Shown here: positions 1 to 8,580 of the stretch, one piece after another
Layout: each line of letters opens with the position of its first letter
Numbering within the stretch: position 1 is the stretch's first letter
Source of the DNA: Arthrobacter sp. ES3-54
GTDB lineage: Bacteria; Actinomycetota; Actinomycetes; Actinomycetales; Micrococcaceae
Direction of reading: 5' to 3'
Assembly: GCF_029504395.1 (NCBI RefSeq)
Contig: NZ_JAQFIF010000002.1
Location: forward strand, 310,001 to 374,000
Length of the DNA: 64,000 bases
The notes under the pieces: generated by a model
What the model was told of the DNA's origin: nothing
The model's input: the letters and a program-made list of their open reading frames with translations, nothing else
Database searches by the model: none
Position numbers and translations under genes: made by a program

Positions 1-630
1 CAGACAGCGCCGAAGGTCGGGATCGGCCAGACCGCCCAGCTTGTGGTGACACCCGGGGGTTCGCTGCTGTGGGATCCGGTCGGCTATGTCGATGACAGCG
101 CTGTGCAGGCAGCGCTTGAGCGGGGCCCGGTCCTGGCGATCGCCGCCAGCCATCCACACATGTTTGGTGTGCAGGTCGAATGGTCGCATCGGCTCGGTGG
201 CGTCCCTGTGCTTGTGGCCGACGCAGACCGGCGGTGGCTGGGGCGCAACGATACTGTCGTCGAATACTGGTCCGGCCGTCAAACTATCGCCGAAGGGTTG
301 ACCCTGCACCAGACCGGGGGGCACTTCCCGGGCAGCGCAGTGGTGCACTGGGCCGCAGGAGCCGGCGGCAGAGGAGTTCTGCTCACCGGTGACAGCGTGT
401 ATCCGAATCCCGACCGCTGCTCCATCTCCTTCATGCGCAGCTACCCGAATCATTTGCCGCTATCCGGCACGGTGGCGTTGCGAATCGCCGCGCAGCTGGG
501 GGAGCTCAAGTTCGACCGGATCTACGGCAACTTCAACAACGTCATCGCGTCCCAAGCCCAGGCCATCCTGCACGATTCCGCCCAACGGCACGCGGCTTGG
601 GCACGAGGAGACTTCGACCACATGACCTGA
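1..630 (+). CDS. MBL-fold metallo-hydrolase-like protein, 5' end outside window
   Basis: The frame is open from base 1 and ends at TGA 628-630, so about 209 residues of the C-terminal part are visible and the true start lies upstream. The stretch ASHPHMFG sits where the HxHxDH metal motif of the metallo-beta-lactamase fold is expected, and LLTGDSVY resembles the following strand that carries a metal Asp. The motif is reduced to SHPH without the DH pair, and the last metal-His position reads GNFNNV, so catalysis is doubtful. It could be a non-hydrolytic or altered-metal member of the family. The next gene (VOC protein) follows about 100 bases later on the same strand. Confidence 0.7.
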   Translation, partial: QTAPKVGIGQTAQLVVTPGGSLLWDPVGYVDDSAVQAALERGPVLAIAASHPHMFGVQVEWSHRLGGVPVLVADADRRWLGRNDTVVEYWSGRQTIAEGLTLHQTGGHFPGSAVVHWAAGAGGRGVLLTGDSVYPNPDRCSISFMRSYPNHLPLSGTVALRIAAQLGELKFDRIYGNFNNVIASQAQAILHDSAQRHAAWARGDFDHMT

Positions 631-731
631 ACGTCCATTCTCCGTAAGCGTCAGTTTGGAATCGAGCAGAGGTTCAACCTGAAGAGCGCTGGACGCAGAT
701 GGTCGCAGACAACACACCCGAGGAGGTCACC

Positions 732-1118
732 ATGACAGTCACTTTCAACCACACCATCGTCTACGCAACCGACAAGCGCCGTTCGGCGGAGTTCCTGGCC
801 AACGTGTTCGGACTGCCGAAACCTCAAGCCATGTGGTCTTTCATGACCGTGCCCCTCAACCACGGAGTGGCCCTCGATTTCGCCACGGCGGACCGGCCCA
901 TCTCTCCGCAGCACTACGCCTTCCTGGTCAGCGAGGAGGACTTCGACGGAATCTTCGCAAGGATCCAGGCCCAGGGCATCCCCTACTGGGCGGACCCGGG
1001 ACGGTCCCGCCCGCAGCAGATCAACCATAACGACGGCGGACGTGGCGTCTACTTCGCGGATCCGGACGGGCATTTCCTCGAGGCGATCACGCGTCCGTAC
1101 GGATCGGGTGGTGCATGA
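732..1118 (+). CDS. VOC family (glyoxalase/dioxygenase-fold) protein
   Basis: 128 residues. The ATG at 732 is chosen over an in-frame upstream start at 699 because a perfect AGGAGG lies at 721-726, five bases before it. The protein has the single-module vicinal-oxygen-chelate layout: an N-terminal strand FNHTIVYATD with a candidate metal His, a helix rich in A/E/F, and a C-terminal GVYFADPDGHFLEAI strand whose Glu is the usual third metal ligand. Proteins of this size act as dimers on small molecules (glyoxalase, dioxygenase or resistance functions). The substrate cannot be read from the sequence. Codon use matches its surroundings. Confidence 0.85.
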   Translation: MTVTFNHTIVYATDKRRSAEFLANVFGLPKPQAMWSFMTVPLNHGVALDFATADRPISPQHYAFLVSEEDFDGIFARIQAQGIPYWADPGRSRPQQINHNDGGRGVYFADPDGHFLEAITRPYGSGGA

Positions 1119-1133
1119 AGTCCTAGGGACGAC

Positions 1134-1418
1134 GCTGACGACCGCCTTTGGCAGCTCGGGCCGGAGCGCGTTCAGTCGGTCCAGTTGGTCGCCGGTCAGT
1201 TCGATACCGTCAGCCGCGGTGTTCTCCTCGACCCGGGTGACCCGGCGGACGCCGGGCATCGGGGCAATGTCGTTCCCGCGGGTCAGCAGCCATGCGAGGG
1301 CGGTCTGTGCGGGGGTCGCGCCGATCTCGGCGCCGATGGCCTTCACCTCGTCGACGATCGCGAGCTTGCGGCGGAAGTTCTCGCCTGTGAACGGCGGGTT
1401 GGTCTTGCGCCAGCGCCG
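1134..1418 (-). pseudogene. aldo/keto reductase, C-terminal remnant
   Basis: The minus-strand frame encodes the typical AKR C-terminal third: GENFRRKLAIVDEVKAIGAE, then TPAQTALAWLLTRG and IAPMPGVRRVTRVEENTAA. These are the TIM-barrel strands and the NADP-phosphate loop (P-G-x-R-R). Everything N-terminal of this (catalytic Tyr, Lys and His) is missing, and the protein runs into unrelated sequence at both ends. It is a decayed fragment about 95 codons long. A second, unrelated-end AKR remnant lies at 4079-4556. Confidence 0.75.
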
Positions 1419-1485
1419 AAGCGCGATGTGTTGGATTGAAAGGGTCGACTGGCAGGGACGGAACCGGTACAAGGGCCGATGCCTG

Positions 1486-2076
1486 TCAGCCTTGGGCGCC
1501 AGCCATGACCGGTTCGCCGTTGACGTATTCGACCTGCCAGCCGTCGTCGGCATGGTGGGCCAGGTTGAGCGCGGCGGGGTCGATGTGTGGCAGGGTATGG
1601 CCGATGGCGCGGCTAAGGCTCACCCTGATGAGGGTGCCGTGGCTGACGGCCAGGACGCGACACCCCCTGAACTCCGCGGCCAGCGCTTCCAGCGCGGCCA
1701 ACCCGCGGCGTGCTGTCGCATCCTTGCTTTCGGCGCCGCGGAATCCACCCGGGATGCGCAGTGCGTCCAGTTCGGGTCCGGGCTGCAGGCCCTCCGCGGG
1801 TCCGAAGCTGCGCTCGGCAAGTTCCGGCACGCGCCGGGCCACGCTGAGCCGCAGCCCGGCAGCAATGAGGTCGGCAGTTTCGGCAGCACGGCTCAGCGGT
1901 GAGGACACGATCGCGTCCCACTCGTAGCCGGCCAGGGCGGCGACGGCGTAGCGCGCCTGGCCGCGGCCGACGTCGTTCAGCGGAATGTCCGTGGACCCCT
2001 GCAGCCGGCGCTCCGCGTTCCAGTCCGTCTGGCCGTGGCGGACAAGGGCAAACGTCGTTACGGTGGCGCACTCCAT
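1486..2076 (-). CDS. histidine phosphatase family protein (phosphoglycerate mutase-like)
   Basis: 196 residues from the ATG at 2076. The family signature LVRHGQTDWNAERRLQG is at residues 11-27: the RHG His is the phosphorylated residue. IVSSPLSRAAETADLI at 56-71 supplies the second Arg, and VSHGTLIRV at 144-152 supplies the second catalytic His. The length fits the cobC/gpmB-like branch that dephosphorylates small metabolites. There is no clear Shine-Dalgarno sequence. The frame stays open upstream into a transposase remnant, so the native 5' context may have been replaced by an insertion. The substrate is unknown. Confidence 0.85.
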   Translation of the reverse strand: MECATVTTFALVRHGQTDWNAERRLQGSTDIPLNDVGRGQARYAVAALAGYEWDAIVSSPLSRAAETADLIAAGLRLSVARRVPELAERSFGPAEGLQPGPELDALRIPGGFRGAESKDATARRGLAALEALAAEFRGCRVLAVSHGTLIRVSLSRAIGHTLPHIDPAALNLAHHADDGWQVEYVNGEPVMAGAQG

Positions 2077-2402
2077 GCTCGAGACGGACGGAAAGGTGTG
2101 CGGGCGCACCATAACCGCGCGGCTGTAAGGCCGTCCGTGAAGGCAGAGGCCCTCGCCGGGACAAAGCAGACGGTGGGGTACACCGACAACGCCGATTTCG
2201 CCGGCGCCGGCCCCAGCCCTGGCGCACCGCACCCGTCCGGCCACAAAGCAAGGCGCTGCCTTTCCTGATTTCGGCATGATCCCTCCTGCCCAGATGCGGA
2301 ATCCATGCAAACTTGACGCATTAACAACGTTGCCCGGCTGTGCTGAGAAATCACTGAGACAGGCCCCTGCGGGGCGTCCCGGCGAGGGTTTCTCAGGGTC
2401 TG
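2077..2402. other. gene-poor stretch upstream of the phosphatase
   Basis: No supported gene here. The phosphatase frame remains open through it on the minus strand but has no recognisable protein features. It is best read as filler left between the phosphatase gene and the transposase scrap. Confidence 0.5.
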
Positions 2403-2613
2403 CCCAATCCGCTGCCACATCCTGCCTGACGTACTCACCGCCGCGGCCGGTGTGACGCCAGCAGTGCTCGTCGGCGCCGATCACGCGCACGCCGTCGAAC
2501 CGGTGTGGGTCCTCGATCAACACACGCCTGGCTTGGGCCAGCACCGCGTCGTGGGCGGTGTTCCACAACACGCCGAGGCCTCGGCGACCCGAGCGACGCA
2601 TAGTGCGGATCAC
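2403..2613 (-). pseudogene. ISL3-family transposase fragment
   Basis: About 65 codons on the minus strand match the conserved middle of ISL3-type transposases: WNTAHDAVLAQARRVLIED followed by RFDGVRVIGADEHCWRHT, where the D-E-H segment begins the catalytic core. Homology stops at EYVRQD, where a functional copy would continue EYVTVIID. No terminal repeats were found. It is a small relic that may have created the present upstream region of the histidine phosphatase. Confidence 0.75.
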
Positions 2614-2815
2614 ATCACGCTGTTGAGGCTACTCCTGCGTCCTGGCATCGGAAGCGATCGTCCTAGCCTTCGCACTCGATGCACTAGGAGTGACCGTTCT
2701 TTCGCGCGCGTGCTGGGAGCGGTGCCGGACTAGGAAACAGGAGTAGCAAGGTGAACTTCATCCTGGGCCTGGGGAATGACCTGAACGATCAGTTCCTCGA
2801 CGACAAACTCCCCCA

Positions 2816-2915
2816 GCTCCCACGGAAACATGCGGAATCCGGCCCGATCCGACCCCTGTACGACCCGATCCGACGCCCGAAGTGTGGACAAGGTACACAC
2901 CCAAAAATTGGCCAG
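2816..2915 (+). repeat. repeat family A, copy 1 (truncated)
   Basis: This stretch shares CGGAAACATGCGGAATCCGG and a following run of GACCCGATCC-type words with copies at 43799 and 56447. It ends in the 21-bp near-palindrome at 2881-2901. Unlike the other two copies, the tRNA 3' end and hairpin are missing. A 75-codon open frame crosses it, but this reflects the repeat rather than a gene. Confidence 0.75.
2881..2901. repeat. 21-bp near-palindrome, copy 1 of 6
   Basis: The sequence begins AGTGTGGAC and ends GGTACACACC: two nearly inverted half-sites around a central base, followed by a second small palindrome CCAAAAATTGG. Related copies lie at 9789, 21195, 43984, 56143 and 56630. It looks like a protein-binding or recombination site; its function is inferred. 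Confidence 0.7.
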
Positions 2916-3159
2916 CTCCAGGGATTCCGACGAGGGCTGGACCTAGCGGCTTCGGCCGATTGCAGAGCTAACGGATAGCGAAGATCATGACAAGCCAGCG
3001 TCCAGAAAGGGTTCGATTAATGGCTAGGCAAGGCCACCACTCGATGCCGCGCTTCTCTCGGCCAGCAGCCGATTCGGTCTTGGAACAGTGAGACTGTCAA
3101 ATCCACAAGAATGAGTCCCGGTTGGGTCGGAATGGCGATGATGGATATGATCGCGGATC

Positions 3160-4008
3160 ATGAGCGCAACGCCGAGCACCACTGGAACCGTCCGGGCTGT
3201 CTTCCTTGACGTGGACGGAACGTACGCCGACTACGGCGTGGTCCCCGAGGGCCATGCGCGCGCTGTGCGGGCGGTACGTGAAGCTGGCCACCTGGTCCTG
3301 TTATGTACCGGCCGGCCGGTATCGATGCTGCCCGACAGTATCCTCGCGGCGGGCTTTGATGGCATCGTGGCCAGCGCCGGCGCCTACGCGGAGGTGGCCG
3401 GGACCGTGCTCGTGGACCGGCGCTTCCCGCCAGACCTGGCGGCCAGAACGGTCAAAGCACTCGACGCCCACGACGCCGTGTATGTCCTGGAGGCGCAGGA
3501 GGCGCTGCACGTTTCACCGGCGGCGATGCAGCGTTTGCGGGCGATCCTCGACGCCCACTTCAGCAAGGCGCCGGAGGGCCCGGTGGGTTCTTCCGCTATT
3601 CTCGGCGCGGTGCGCACCGCTGCGGACCGTGGGGCCGTGCCCTTCTCCAAGGTCTCCGTCTTTGAGTCGCCCGTTGCCATGGAGCGTCTGGTCCAGGAAA
3701 TCGGCGACGGAATTGCCGTCGTCGCCAATTCGGTGGCCGACGAGGGCCGGCACGCCGGGGAACTGTACCAGCGCGGGATCAGCAAGGCTGACGGTGTCGC
3801 GGCCGTTATCGCCCACGTCGGCATCGCCCGCGAAGACACGATTGCGATAGGTGACGGCGCCAACGACCTTGAGATGATCGCCTACGCAGGTGTCGGCATC
3901 GCCATCGAAGGCTCCTCCCCCGAGCTCATGGCCATCGCGGACCGCACCGCCGCCGGTCCGCGGCAGGAGGGGCTCGTTGCCGCGTTCGCCGAGCTCGGCC
4001 TCCTCTAA
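3160..4008 (+). CDS. HAD-IIB (Cof-type) hydrolase
   Basis: 282 residues. Motif I FLDVDGTYADYG at about residues 15-26 carries the nucleophile Asp and the acid/base Asp two residues later. LLCTGRPVS supplies motif II, KADGVAAV the motif III Lys, and IGDGANDLEMI motif IV. The C2-type cap between motifs II and III, and the total length, fit Cof/YbiV sugar-phosphate or FMN phosphatases. It stands alone, flanked by relics on both sides. The physiological phosphoester is not evident. Confidence 0.9.
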   Translation: MSATPSTTGTVRAVFLDVDGTYADYGVVPEGHARAVRAVREAGHLVLLCTGRPVSMLPDSILAAGFDGIVASAGAYAEVAGTVLVDRRFPPDLAARTVKALDAHDAVYVLEAQEALHVSPAAMQRLRAILDAHFSKAPEGPVGSSAILGAVRTAADRGAVPFSKVSVFESPVAMERLVQEIGDGIAVVANSVADEGRHAGELYQRGISKADGVAAVIAHVGIAREDTIAIGDGANDLEMIAYAGVGIAIEGSSPELMAIADRTAAGPRQEGLVAAFAELGLL

Positions 4009-4078
4009 TCCGGCACGGCTTGAGACTTCACGGAATTGATATGACGATTGCCAAACAACTAGGCTTCAATTAATTAGA

Positions 4079-4556
4079 CTCGCGACCGCATCGGCTATGG
4101 CACGATGCAACTCACGGGGCCTGGTGCGTGGGGGCAACCGGCGGACACCGAGGCTGCGGCAAGGGTGCTGCTTCGCGCCGTCGAACTCGGGGTCAACTTC
4201 ATCGACACGGCTGATGCCTATGGCCCCTTCGTCAAAGACCAACTGATACACAAGACACTCTCGCCGTACGCGGACGACCTAATCATTGCCACAAAAGTCG
4301 GACAATCGCGACGAGGACCCGGTCAGTGGACGGCCCTCGGTCGGCCTGAATATCTCCGCCAGCAAGTCGAACTCAGTCTTCGTTTCCTTGGGTTGGACAA
4401 ACTGGGATCTGTTGCAACTCCATCGGATAGATCCCAACGTGCCGCTCGAAGACCAGATCGGGGTGCTCTCCGAACTTCAGCGTGAGGAGAAAAATCCGTC
4501 AGACCGGCCTGTCGAAAGCCACCGTGCAGCAAATTGAGCTGCGAGACAAGTCACTC
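4079..4556 (+). pseudogene. aldo/keto reductase, frameshifted remnant
   Basis: Pieces of one AKR run through three frames: RIGYGTMQLTGPGAWGQP and NFIDTADAYGP (with the catalytic Tyr) in one, then TNWDLLQLHRIDPNVPLEDQ after a frameshift near 4380, then KIRQTGLSKATVQQIEL after another near 4485. The latter matches the IRHIGLSEVTVEQI block of intact enzymes. The C-terminal half is absent and the sequence passes straight into a LacI-type fragment. This is a dead gene. Confidence 0.85.
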
Positions 4557-4599
4557 CAATCTCCACGGTGCACTTGGATACCGGCCGTCGGCCGCGGCT

Positions 4600-5065
4600 T
4601 CGAGGCTCAAGGGAGGCCGGACCGGCAACAGAAGAACGCCGGCGTGGCTTTGAATCGGCTCTCGCGGCACACGACGCCACGGTGCACGAGGACTGGGTGG
4701 TCGAGGCCGGCTACACCATTGAAGGCGGACGCCGGGCCATGTCCGAACTCATCCGGCACCGGGGCGACCTTCCCTCAGCGGCCTTCGCGGTGTGCGATGA
4801 GGTCGCCTTTGGCGCGCTCATGGCCCTCAAGGAACATGGGCTCTCCTGCCCGGAGGACATCTCGATCATTGGCATTGACGATCATCCGATGAGCTGGGTG
4901 CTCGGCCTGACTACCATCGCCCAACCTGTTGCCGACGAAGCGGCCTTTGCAGCATCCCTGCTCCTCGATCGGCTGCAGAAACCGGACGATGCCGGGGCAG
5001 CCGGCAGTCATCAGCTGTCGACGGCACTGGTGGATCGCACTACCACCAGTAGTTATCGCGCCTAA
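4600..5065 (+). pseudogene. LacI-type regulator, C-terminal ligand-binding fragment
   Basis: About 150 codons of a periplasmic-binding-like effector domain remain: RRRGFESALAAHDA, PSAAFAVCDEVAFGALMALK, then ISIIGIDDHPMSWVLGLTTI, which is the hinge-return core typical of LacI/GalR proteins. The DNA-binding helix-turn-helix and the first half of the ligand domain are missing, replaced by the AKR remnant. There is no credible start codon with a ribosome binding site. It is probably non-functional. Confidence 0.8.
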
Positions 5066-5190
5066 CGACCGGACTGCACCCCCTGAATAGCCGTCACCTG
5101 ACCGGGGCGGCCGTTTCCCCGTTTCTTCGGTCTTTGTCCATATCCGCTGCCGTCAGCCCGGGGACCGGTGGGTAGGTCAGGAATACGGAG

Positions 5191-5895
5191 TCAGGTTGCC
5201 GGGTCGAGGAGTTCGGGGCCGTTGTTGCGGACGCTATTCACCCGGTCCGTAACCACCGTCGGCGTCAGGACCGGTTCGGGGATGGCGTCCAGGATCTTCT
5301 GCACCTCGGTCTTGTCGGTGGTGCCGGGGTTGAGCCAGTCGTGGAACATCTCCGGCGGGACGATGACCGGAGCGCGGTCGTGGACATGGCCCAAGGAGTC
5401 ATGGGCCGTGGTGGTCAGCACGGTGCAACTGAGCAGCCACCGGTGCGGGTCACCCTCCGGCAGGGACGGGTCCGGCCAGAACTCATAAAGCCCGGCGAAG
5501 GCCAGCAGCTCATTCTTCTCCGAGTGGAGGTAATGGGGGATCTTCTTCCCGTCCGGGGTTTTCTCCCACTCGTAATATCCCTCGGCCGGGATCAGGGCGC
5601 GCCGCTTGATCGCCGCCTTACGGAAGGCCGGCTTGTCCAGGATGGATTCGCTGCGGGCGTTGATCAGCTTCGAACCGATCTTCACCTCCTTCGCCCAGGA
5701 CGGCACCAGGCCCCAGCGGGCGATCAGGAGCCGGCGCTCCACCGCGTCCTCAGCCAGCCTCTCGGCGATGATCGGCACATCCTGGGTCGGCGCCACATTC
5801 CAACTCGGCGGCGGCGGGCTGCCCTCGACTTCCTTCGCCTCGAAATGGCGCAAGAGATCCCCGGTCGCCTTGGACATCACGTACCTGCCGCACAT
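5191..5895 (-). CDS. SRAP-domain protein (YedK/HMCES-type abasic-site repair)
   Basis: 234 residues starting MCGRY, so Cys2 becomes the N-terminal catalytic residue after Met removal. In this family it forms a thiazolidine link with abasic sites in single-stranded DNA. Other hallmarks are WNVAPTQDVPII, ARWGLVPSWAKE, LINARSES and RRALIPAEGYYEWEK with the conserved Glu, and the catalytic HDRAPVIV His near residue 175. A small HTH protein begins 50 bases upstream on the same strand and may form an operon with it. No LexA-type box was recognised. Confidence 0.95.
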   Translation of the reverse strand: MCGRYVMSKATGDLLRHFEAKEVEGSPPPPSWNVAPTQDVPIIAERLAEDAVERRLLIARWGLVPSWAKEVKIGSKLINARSESILDKPAFRKAAIKRRALIPAEGYYEWEKTPDGKKIPHYLHSEKNELLAFAGLYEFWPDPSLPEGDPHRWLLSCTVLTTTAHDSLGHVHDRAPVIVPPEMFHDWLNPGTTDKTEVQKILDAIPEPVLTPTVVTDRVNSVRNNGPELLDPAT

Positions 5896-5944
5896 ACCCT
5901 AATTCTCCCCCCACACACGGGTTTGCGGCGGAGGGTCCGAAGAG

Positions 5945-6115
5945 TCAGTCCCCGGCGGCCGTTTCCTCGGGAATCTGCCAGACCGCGATACGCTGGGTCG
6001 TCTTCTCGTAGGCGGCCTCAATGAACTCCATCAGGTCATCCTCCCGGACGCGCCAGACGCCGCGGTTATCTTGACGGGGTCGGGCTGCGAGAATCGTGCG
6101 TTTAGGCGTGGTCAT
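5945..6115 (-). CDS. short excisionase-like HTH protein
   Basis: 56 codons from the second of two adjacent ATGs to TGA 5945-5947, shorter than usual gene-finder cut-offs. The sequence contains RQDNRGVWRVREDDLMEFIE, the wing and recognition part seen in MerR/excisionase-type small HTH proteins of actinobacteria. The usual first helix (VxELAxxLGVSxxTV) is absent, so it may be N-terminally trimmed. An in-frame TAG lies just upstream of the double ATG. It sits 50 bases before the SRAP gene on the same strand. Confidence 0.55.
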   Translation of the reverse strand: MTTPKRTILAARPRQDNRGVWRVREDDLMEFIEAAYEKTTQRIAVWQIPEETAAGD

Positions 6116-6189
6116 CATCAGTAGCTAACACTTTTCTGGTGCGTGTAAGGATGGTCGCGGGCGTAAATCGAGCAGAGTCCCCGGTGCCT

Positions 6190-6445
6190 CCCAATTAGCT
6201 GCTGTTGCCGCTGACGTGCCGCTCACCGATGGAGTCGATCTGAACGTAGCCGACCACAGTGACATGAAGTTCGGGGTGATCGTCGAAGTCCCCAGCTGTG
6301 GCGGAAGCTGTGTGGCCGGTGGCGCCGCGAGAGGCTGCGGCGGTCCGGTTTGTCCTCCACAGGCCGCTAGCGACGCCGTCGACAAGACCGCTAAGACGAC
6401 GAAACCAGCGCATCGTTTCCGCACACCGTTCCGGTTGTGTCCCAC
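6190..6445 (-). pseudogene. possible lipoprotein with frameshift
   Basis: From GTG 6445 the minus strand reads a basic N-terminus (RNGVRKRCAG), a hydrophobic core FVVLAVLSTASLAAC and a lipobox LAAC, then a Pro/Gln-rich linker. After about 60 codons the better-looking sequence (PELHVTVVGYVQIDSIGERH) lies in the next frame and stops at 6195. The gene is therefore either frameshifted or simply a short secreted lipoprotein. No homologous family was recognised. Confidence 0.4.
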
Positions 6446-6591
6446 GTCCGCACACTATTTCGACGTGATCCGGGTGAAAACCGCGCGCGAACCCTGTCGA
6501 TGGATAGGCCGGCGAAATTCAACGCTCCCTGGGTGACCAAGAATATTTGCGCAAGGCTGAGTTCGCCCGATTATGGATGGCGAGCAGGGGC

Positions 6592-7941
6592 ATGATGGGA
6601 CATGATCGGAAGATGCGCCGATCCGGAAAGATTCCGTTCTGGGCGGTCCCGCCAGCCCTGCGTGGCTACAGGATCGAGTGGCTGCGCCACGACCTGGTGG
6701 CCGGCGCCGCGCTCTTCGCGATCTTGGTCCCCGCGGGCATGGCGTACGCCCAGGCCGCCGGCCTTCCACCGGTGACCGGCCTGTACGCGACTGTAGTGCC
6801 CCTGCTTGTCTACGCAGCTGTCGGGCCATCGCGGGTGCTGGTGCTGGGGCCGGATTCCGCGCTCGCCCCGATGATCGTTGCAGCCTTGGTTCCCTTGGCC
6901 GCGGATAACGAGCAGAAATCCGTGGCCCTGGCCGGTCTCCTCGCCATACTGATTGGCGGCATCTTGCTGCTCGGCTCAGTGCTGAGATTGGGAATCGTCA
7001 CTGGACTGTTGTCGAAGCCCATCCGGCTCGGCTATCTCAACGGCATCGCCTTGCTGGTGGCTGTGTCCCAGCTTCCCACCCTCCTGGGGATCTCCGTGGA
7101 AGGCAGTACACCCTGGGAAAAACTGATCGCCGCCGTGCCGAAGGTGCTTGCCGGCGAGACCAATTTGACGGCACTGCTGCTCGGCTTGGTCTCGCTGGCG
7201 CTCATCTGGGTTCCCCGCCGGCTGAAATGGAAGGTTCCGGGCGTGCTCATTGCGGTGGTTGTGTCCTGCATCGCCGTGGCCCTGCTGGGACTCCAAGAGC
7301 GTTTGAAGGTCACAGGTGCCCTCCCGCAGGGGCTCCCTGCACCGGCCCTGGGCGGAATTGGCTGGGCCGACGTTCTGACACTGTTGCCCGCCGCCGCCGC
7401 GATCGCCCTCATCGTCTTCGTTGATACCGGAACTCTGTCCCAATCCCTGGCGGCCGCAGAAGACGGCAGGGTATCCGGCAACCATGAAATGGCAGCCTTG
7501 GGTGAGGCGAACGCTGCCACCGGGCTACTGGGTGGCTTCCCGGTGTCGGCCAGCACGTCCCGCACGCCGGTGGCAGTCGAGTCCGGTGCGAAATCCCAGC
7601 TCACGGGAGCCGTAGGCGCAGTACTGGTGCTCGGCTTCATGCTCGTGGCGCCCGGCGTCACCGAGTTCCTGCCGGCCACAACCCTTGCCGCCATTGTCAT
7701 CGCCGCAGCCGCCGCAATAGCCGACCCGGCCGGTGTGCGACGGCTCATTGGCATGAGCCGCAGCGAAACGTTGGTGATGCTCGCGGCATTCCTGGGGGTC
7801 ACCATACTGGGCGTCCTCCCGGGCATCGCCGTCGCCATCGGCTTGGCAATCCTGGACTTCCTGCGGCAGGCCTGGGACCCCTACCGTGCTGAACTGGTGG
7901 ACGTGCCCGGGGTACCGGGGTACCGAGGTACCACGACGTGA
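6592..7941 (+). CDS. SulP-family anion permease, membrane domain (frame-broken from its STAS domain)
   Basis: The start is set at ATG 6592, preceded by GCAGGGGC; weaker in-frame starts exist at 6547 and 6574. The product has the SulP membrane core: WLRHDLVAGAALFAILVPAGMAYAQAAGLPPVTGLY is the family signature, followed by about ten hydrophobic segments and the SASTSRTPVAVESGAKSQ substrate-loop block. SulP proteins move sulfate, bicarbonate or dicarboxylates. Intact members continue into a cytoplasmic STAS domain. Here the frame ends at TGA 7939-7941, immediately after three tandem 8-bp units, and the STAS domain continues in another frame. Removing one 8-bp unit rejoins them exactly. Confidence 0.85.
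   Translation: MMGHDRKMRRSGKIPFWAVPPALRGYRIEWLRHDLVAGAALFAILVPAGMAYAQAAGLPPVTGLYATVVPLLVYAAVGPSRVLVLGPDSALAPMIVAALVPLAADNEQKSVALAGLLAILIGGILLLGSVLRLGIVTGLLSKPIRLGYLNGIALLVAVSQLPTLLGISVEGSTPWEKLIAAVPKVLAGETNLTALLLGLVSLALIWVPRRLKWKVPGVLIAVVVSCIAVALLGLQERLKVTGALPQGLPAPALGGIGWADVLTLLPAAAAIALIVFVDTGTLSQSLAAAEDGRVSGNHEMAALGEANAATGLLGGFPVSASTSRTPVAVESGAKSQLTGAVGAVLVLGFMLVAPGVTEFLPATTLAAIVIAAAAAIADPAGVRRLIGMSRSETLVMLAAFLGVTILGVLPGIAVAIGLAILDFLRQAWDPYRAELVDVPGVPGYRGTTT
7909..7932 (+). repeat. three tandem 8-bp units causing the SulP frame break
   Basis: Units GGGGTACC, GGGGTACC and GAGGTACC lie head to tail. With two units the reading would be D-V-P-G-V-P-R-Y-H-D-V-S-R-H-P, which is the normal linker of SulP proteins. 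With three, the frame shifts and stops at 7939. This is typical of slipped-strand expansion. Confidence 0.9.
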
Positions 7942-8315
7942 GCCGTCATCCGGAAGGGGAACGCATCCCCGGCCTGTTGATCCTGCGCTTCGACGCCCCG
8001 CTGTTCTTCGGCAACGGAGCCTTGCTGGGCTCCTTCGTGCGCAACGAACTGGACCAGGCGGCGGACGGCACTGAACGCGTGGTGCTGGCGGCAGAGCCAG
8101 TGACGGGAATCGGCACTACTGCACTTGACGAGTTGGTGCAGCTTGACGAATGGCTGGACCGGCAGGGTGTGGACCTGGTGTTCGCCGAGCTCAAAGATCG
8201 GGTCAAAGACAGATTGTTGCAGTACGGCATGGGCGCCCGCTTCTCTCCCGAACATTTCTACCCAACAGTGAGCGAAGCAGTGAGGGCGTTCCAACGGGAG
8301 GATAGGGAAGAATAG
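7938..8315 (+). CDS. STAS domain separated from SulP permease
   Basis: 125 codons from GTG 7938, which overlaps the TGA of the permease as GTGA. The sequence RHPEGERIPGLLILRFDAPLFFGNG is the well-known start of the SulP STAS domain. LVQLDEWLDRQGVDLVFAELKDRV and LLQYGMGARF follow, as in full-length transporters. Upstream in this frame YHDVS would join it to the permease, so this is the displaced C-terminus of the same gene. The overlapping GTGA could still allow coupled reinitiation, making a two-piece transporter possible. Confidence 0.8.
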   Translation: MSRHPEGERIPGLLILRFDAPLFFGNGALLGSFVRNELDQAADGTERVVLAAEPVTGIGTTALDELVQLDEWLDRQGVDLVFAELKDRVKDRLLQYGMGARFSPEHFYPTVSEAVRAFQREDREE

Positions 8316-8580
8316 GGAAAAGATTGTCCCCGCGGGTACACCGTAGCGTGCCGCAACCAGGAGCCACAGTAGGCCTGCCCAGAGCGAGGTGGCGCTCAGC
8401 CAGCCCTTGATGAACGCGTACGCATCCAGGACCACCCTGTGTGACTGAACTGCCTGCGGCTGCGCCGCGTCCCCAACGCCATGAACCTAGCCTACCGATG
8501 CGCAAAAGCTTGGCGTATGTGTCCGAGAGTGCGGCCGCCCGATCGGGGATCGGTCTGCGAGCCGTGTGTACGGTACTGAT

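Noticed and set aside
2751..2978. 75-codon plus-strand open frame
   Set aside because: It runs across repeat family A copy 1; its residues reflect the repeat, and there is no related protein character.
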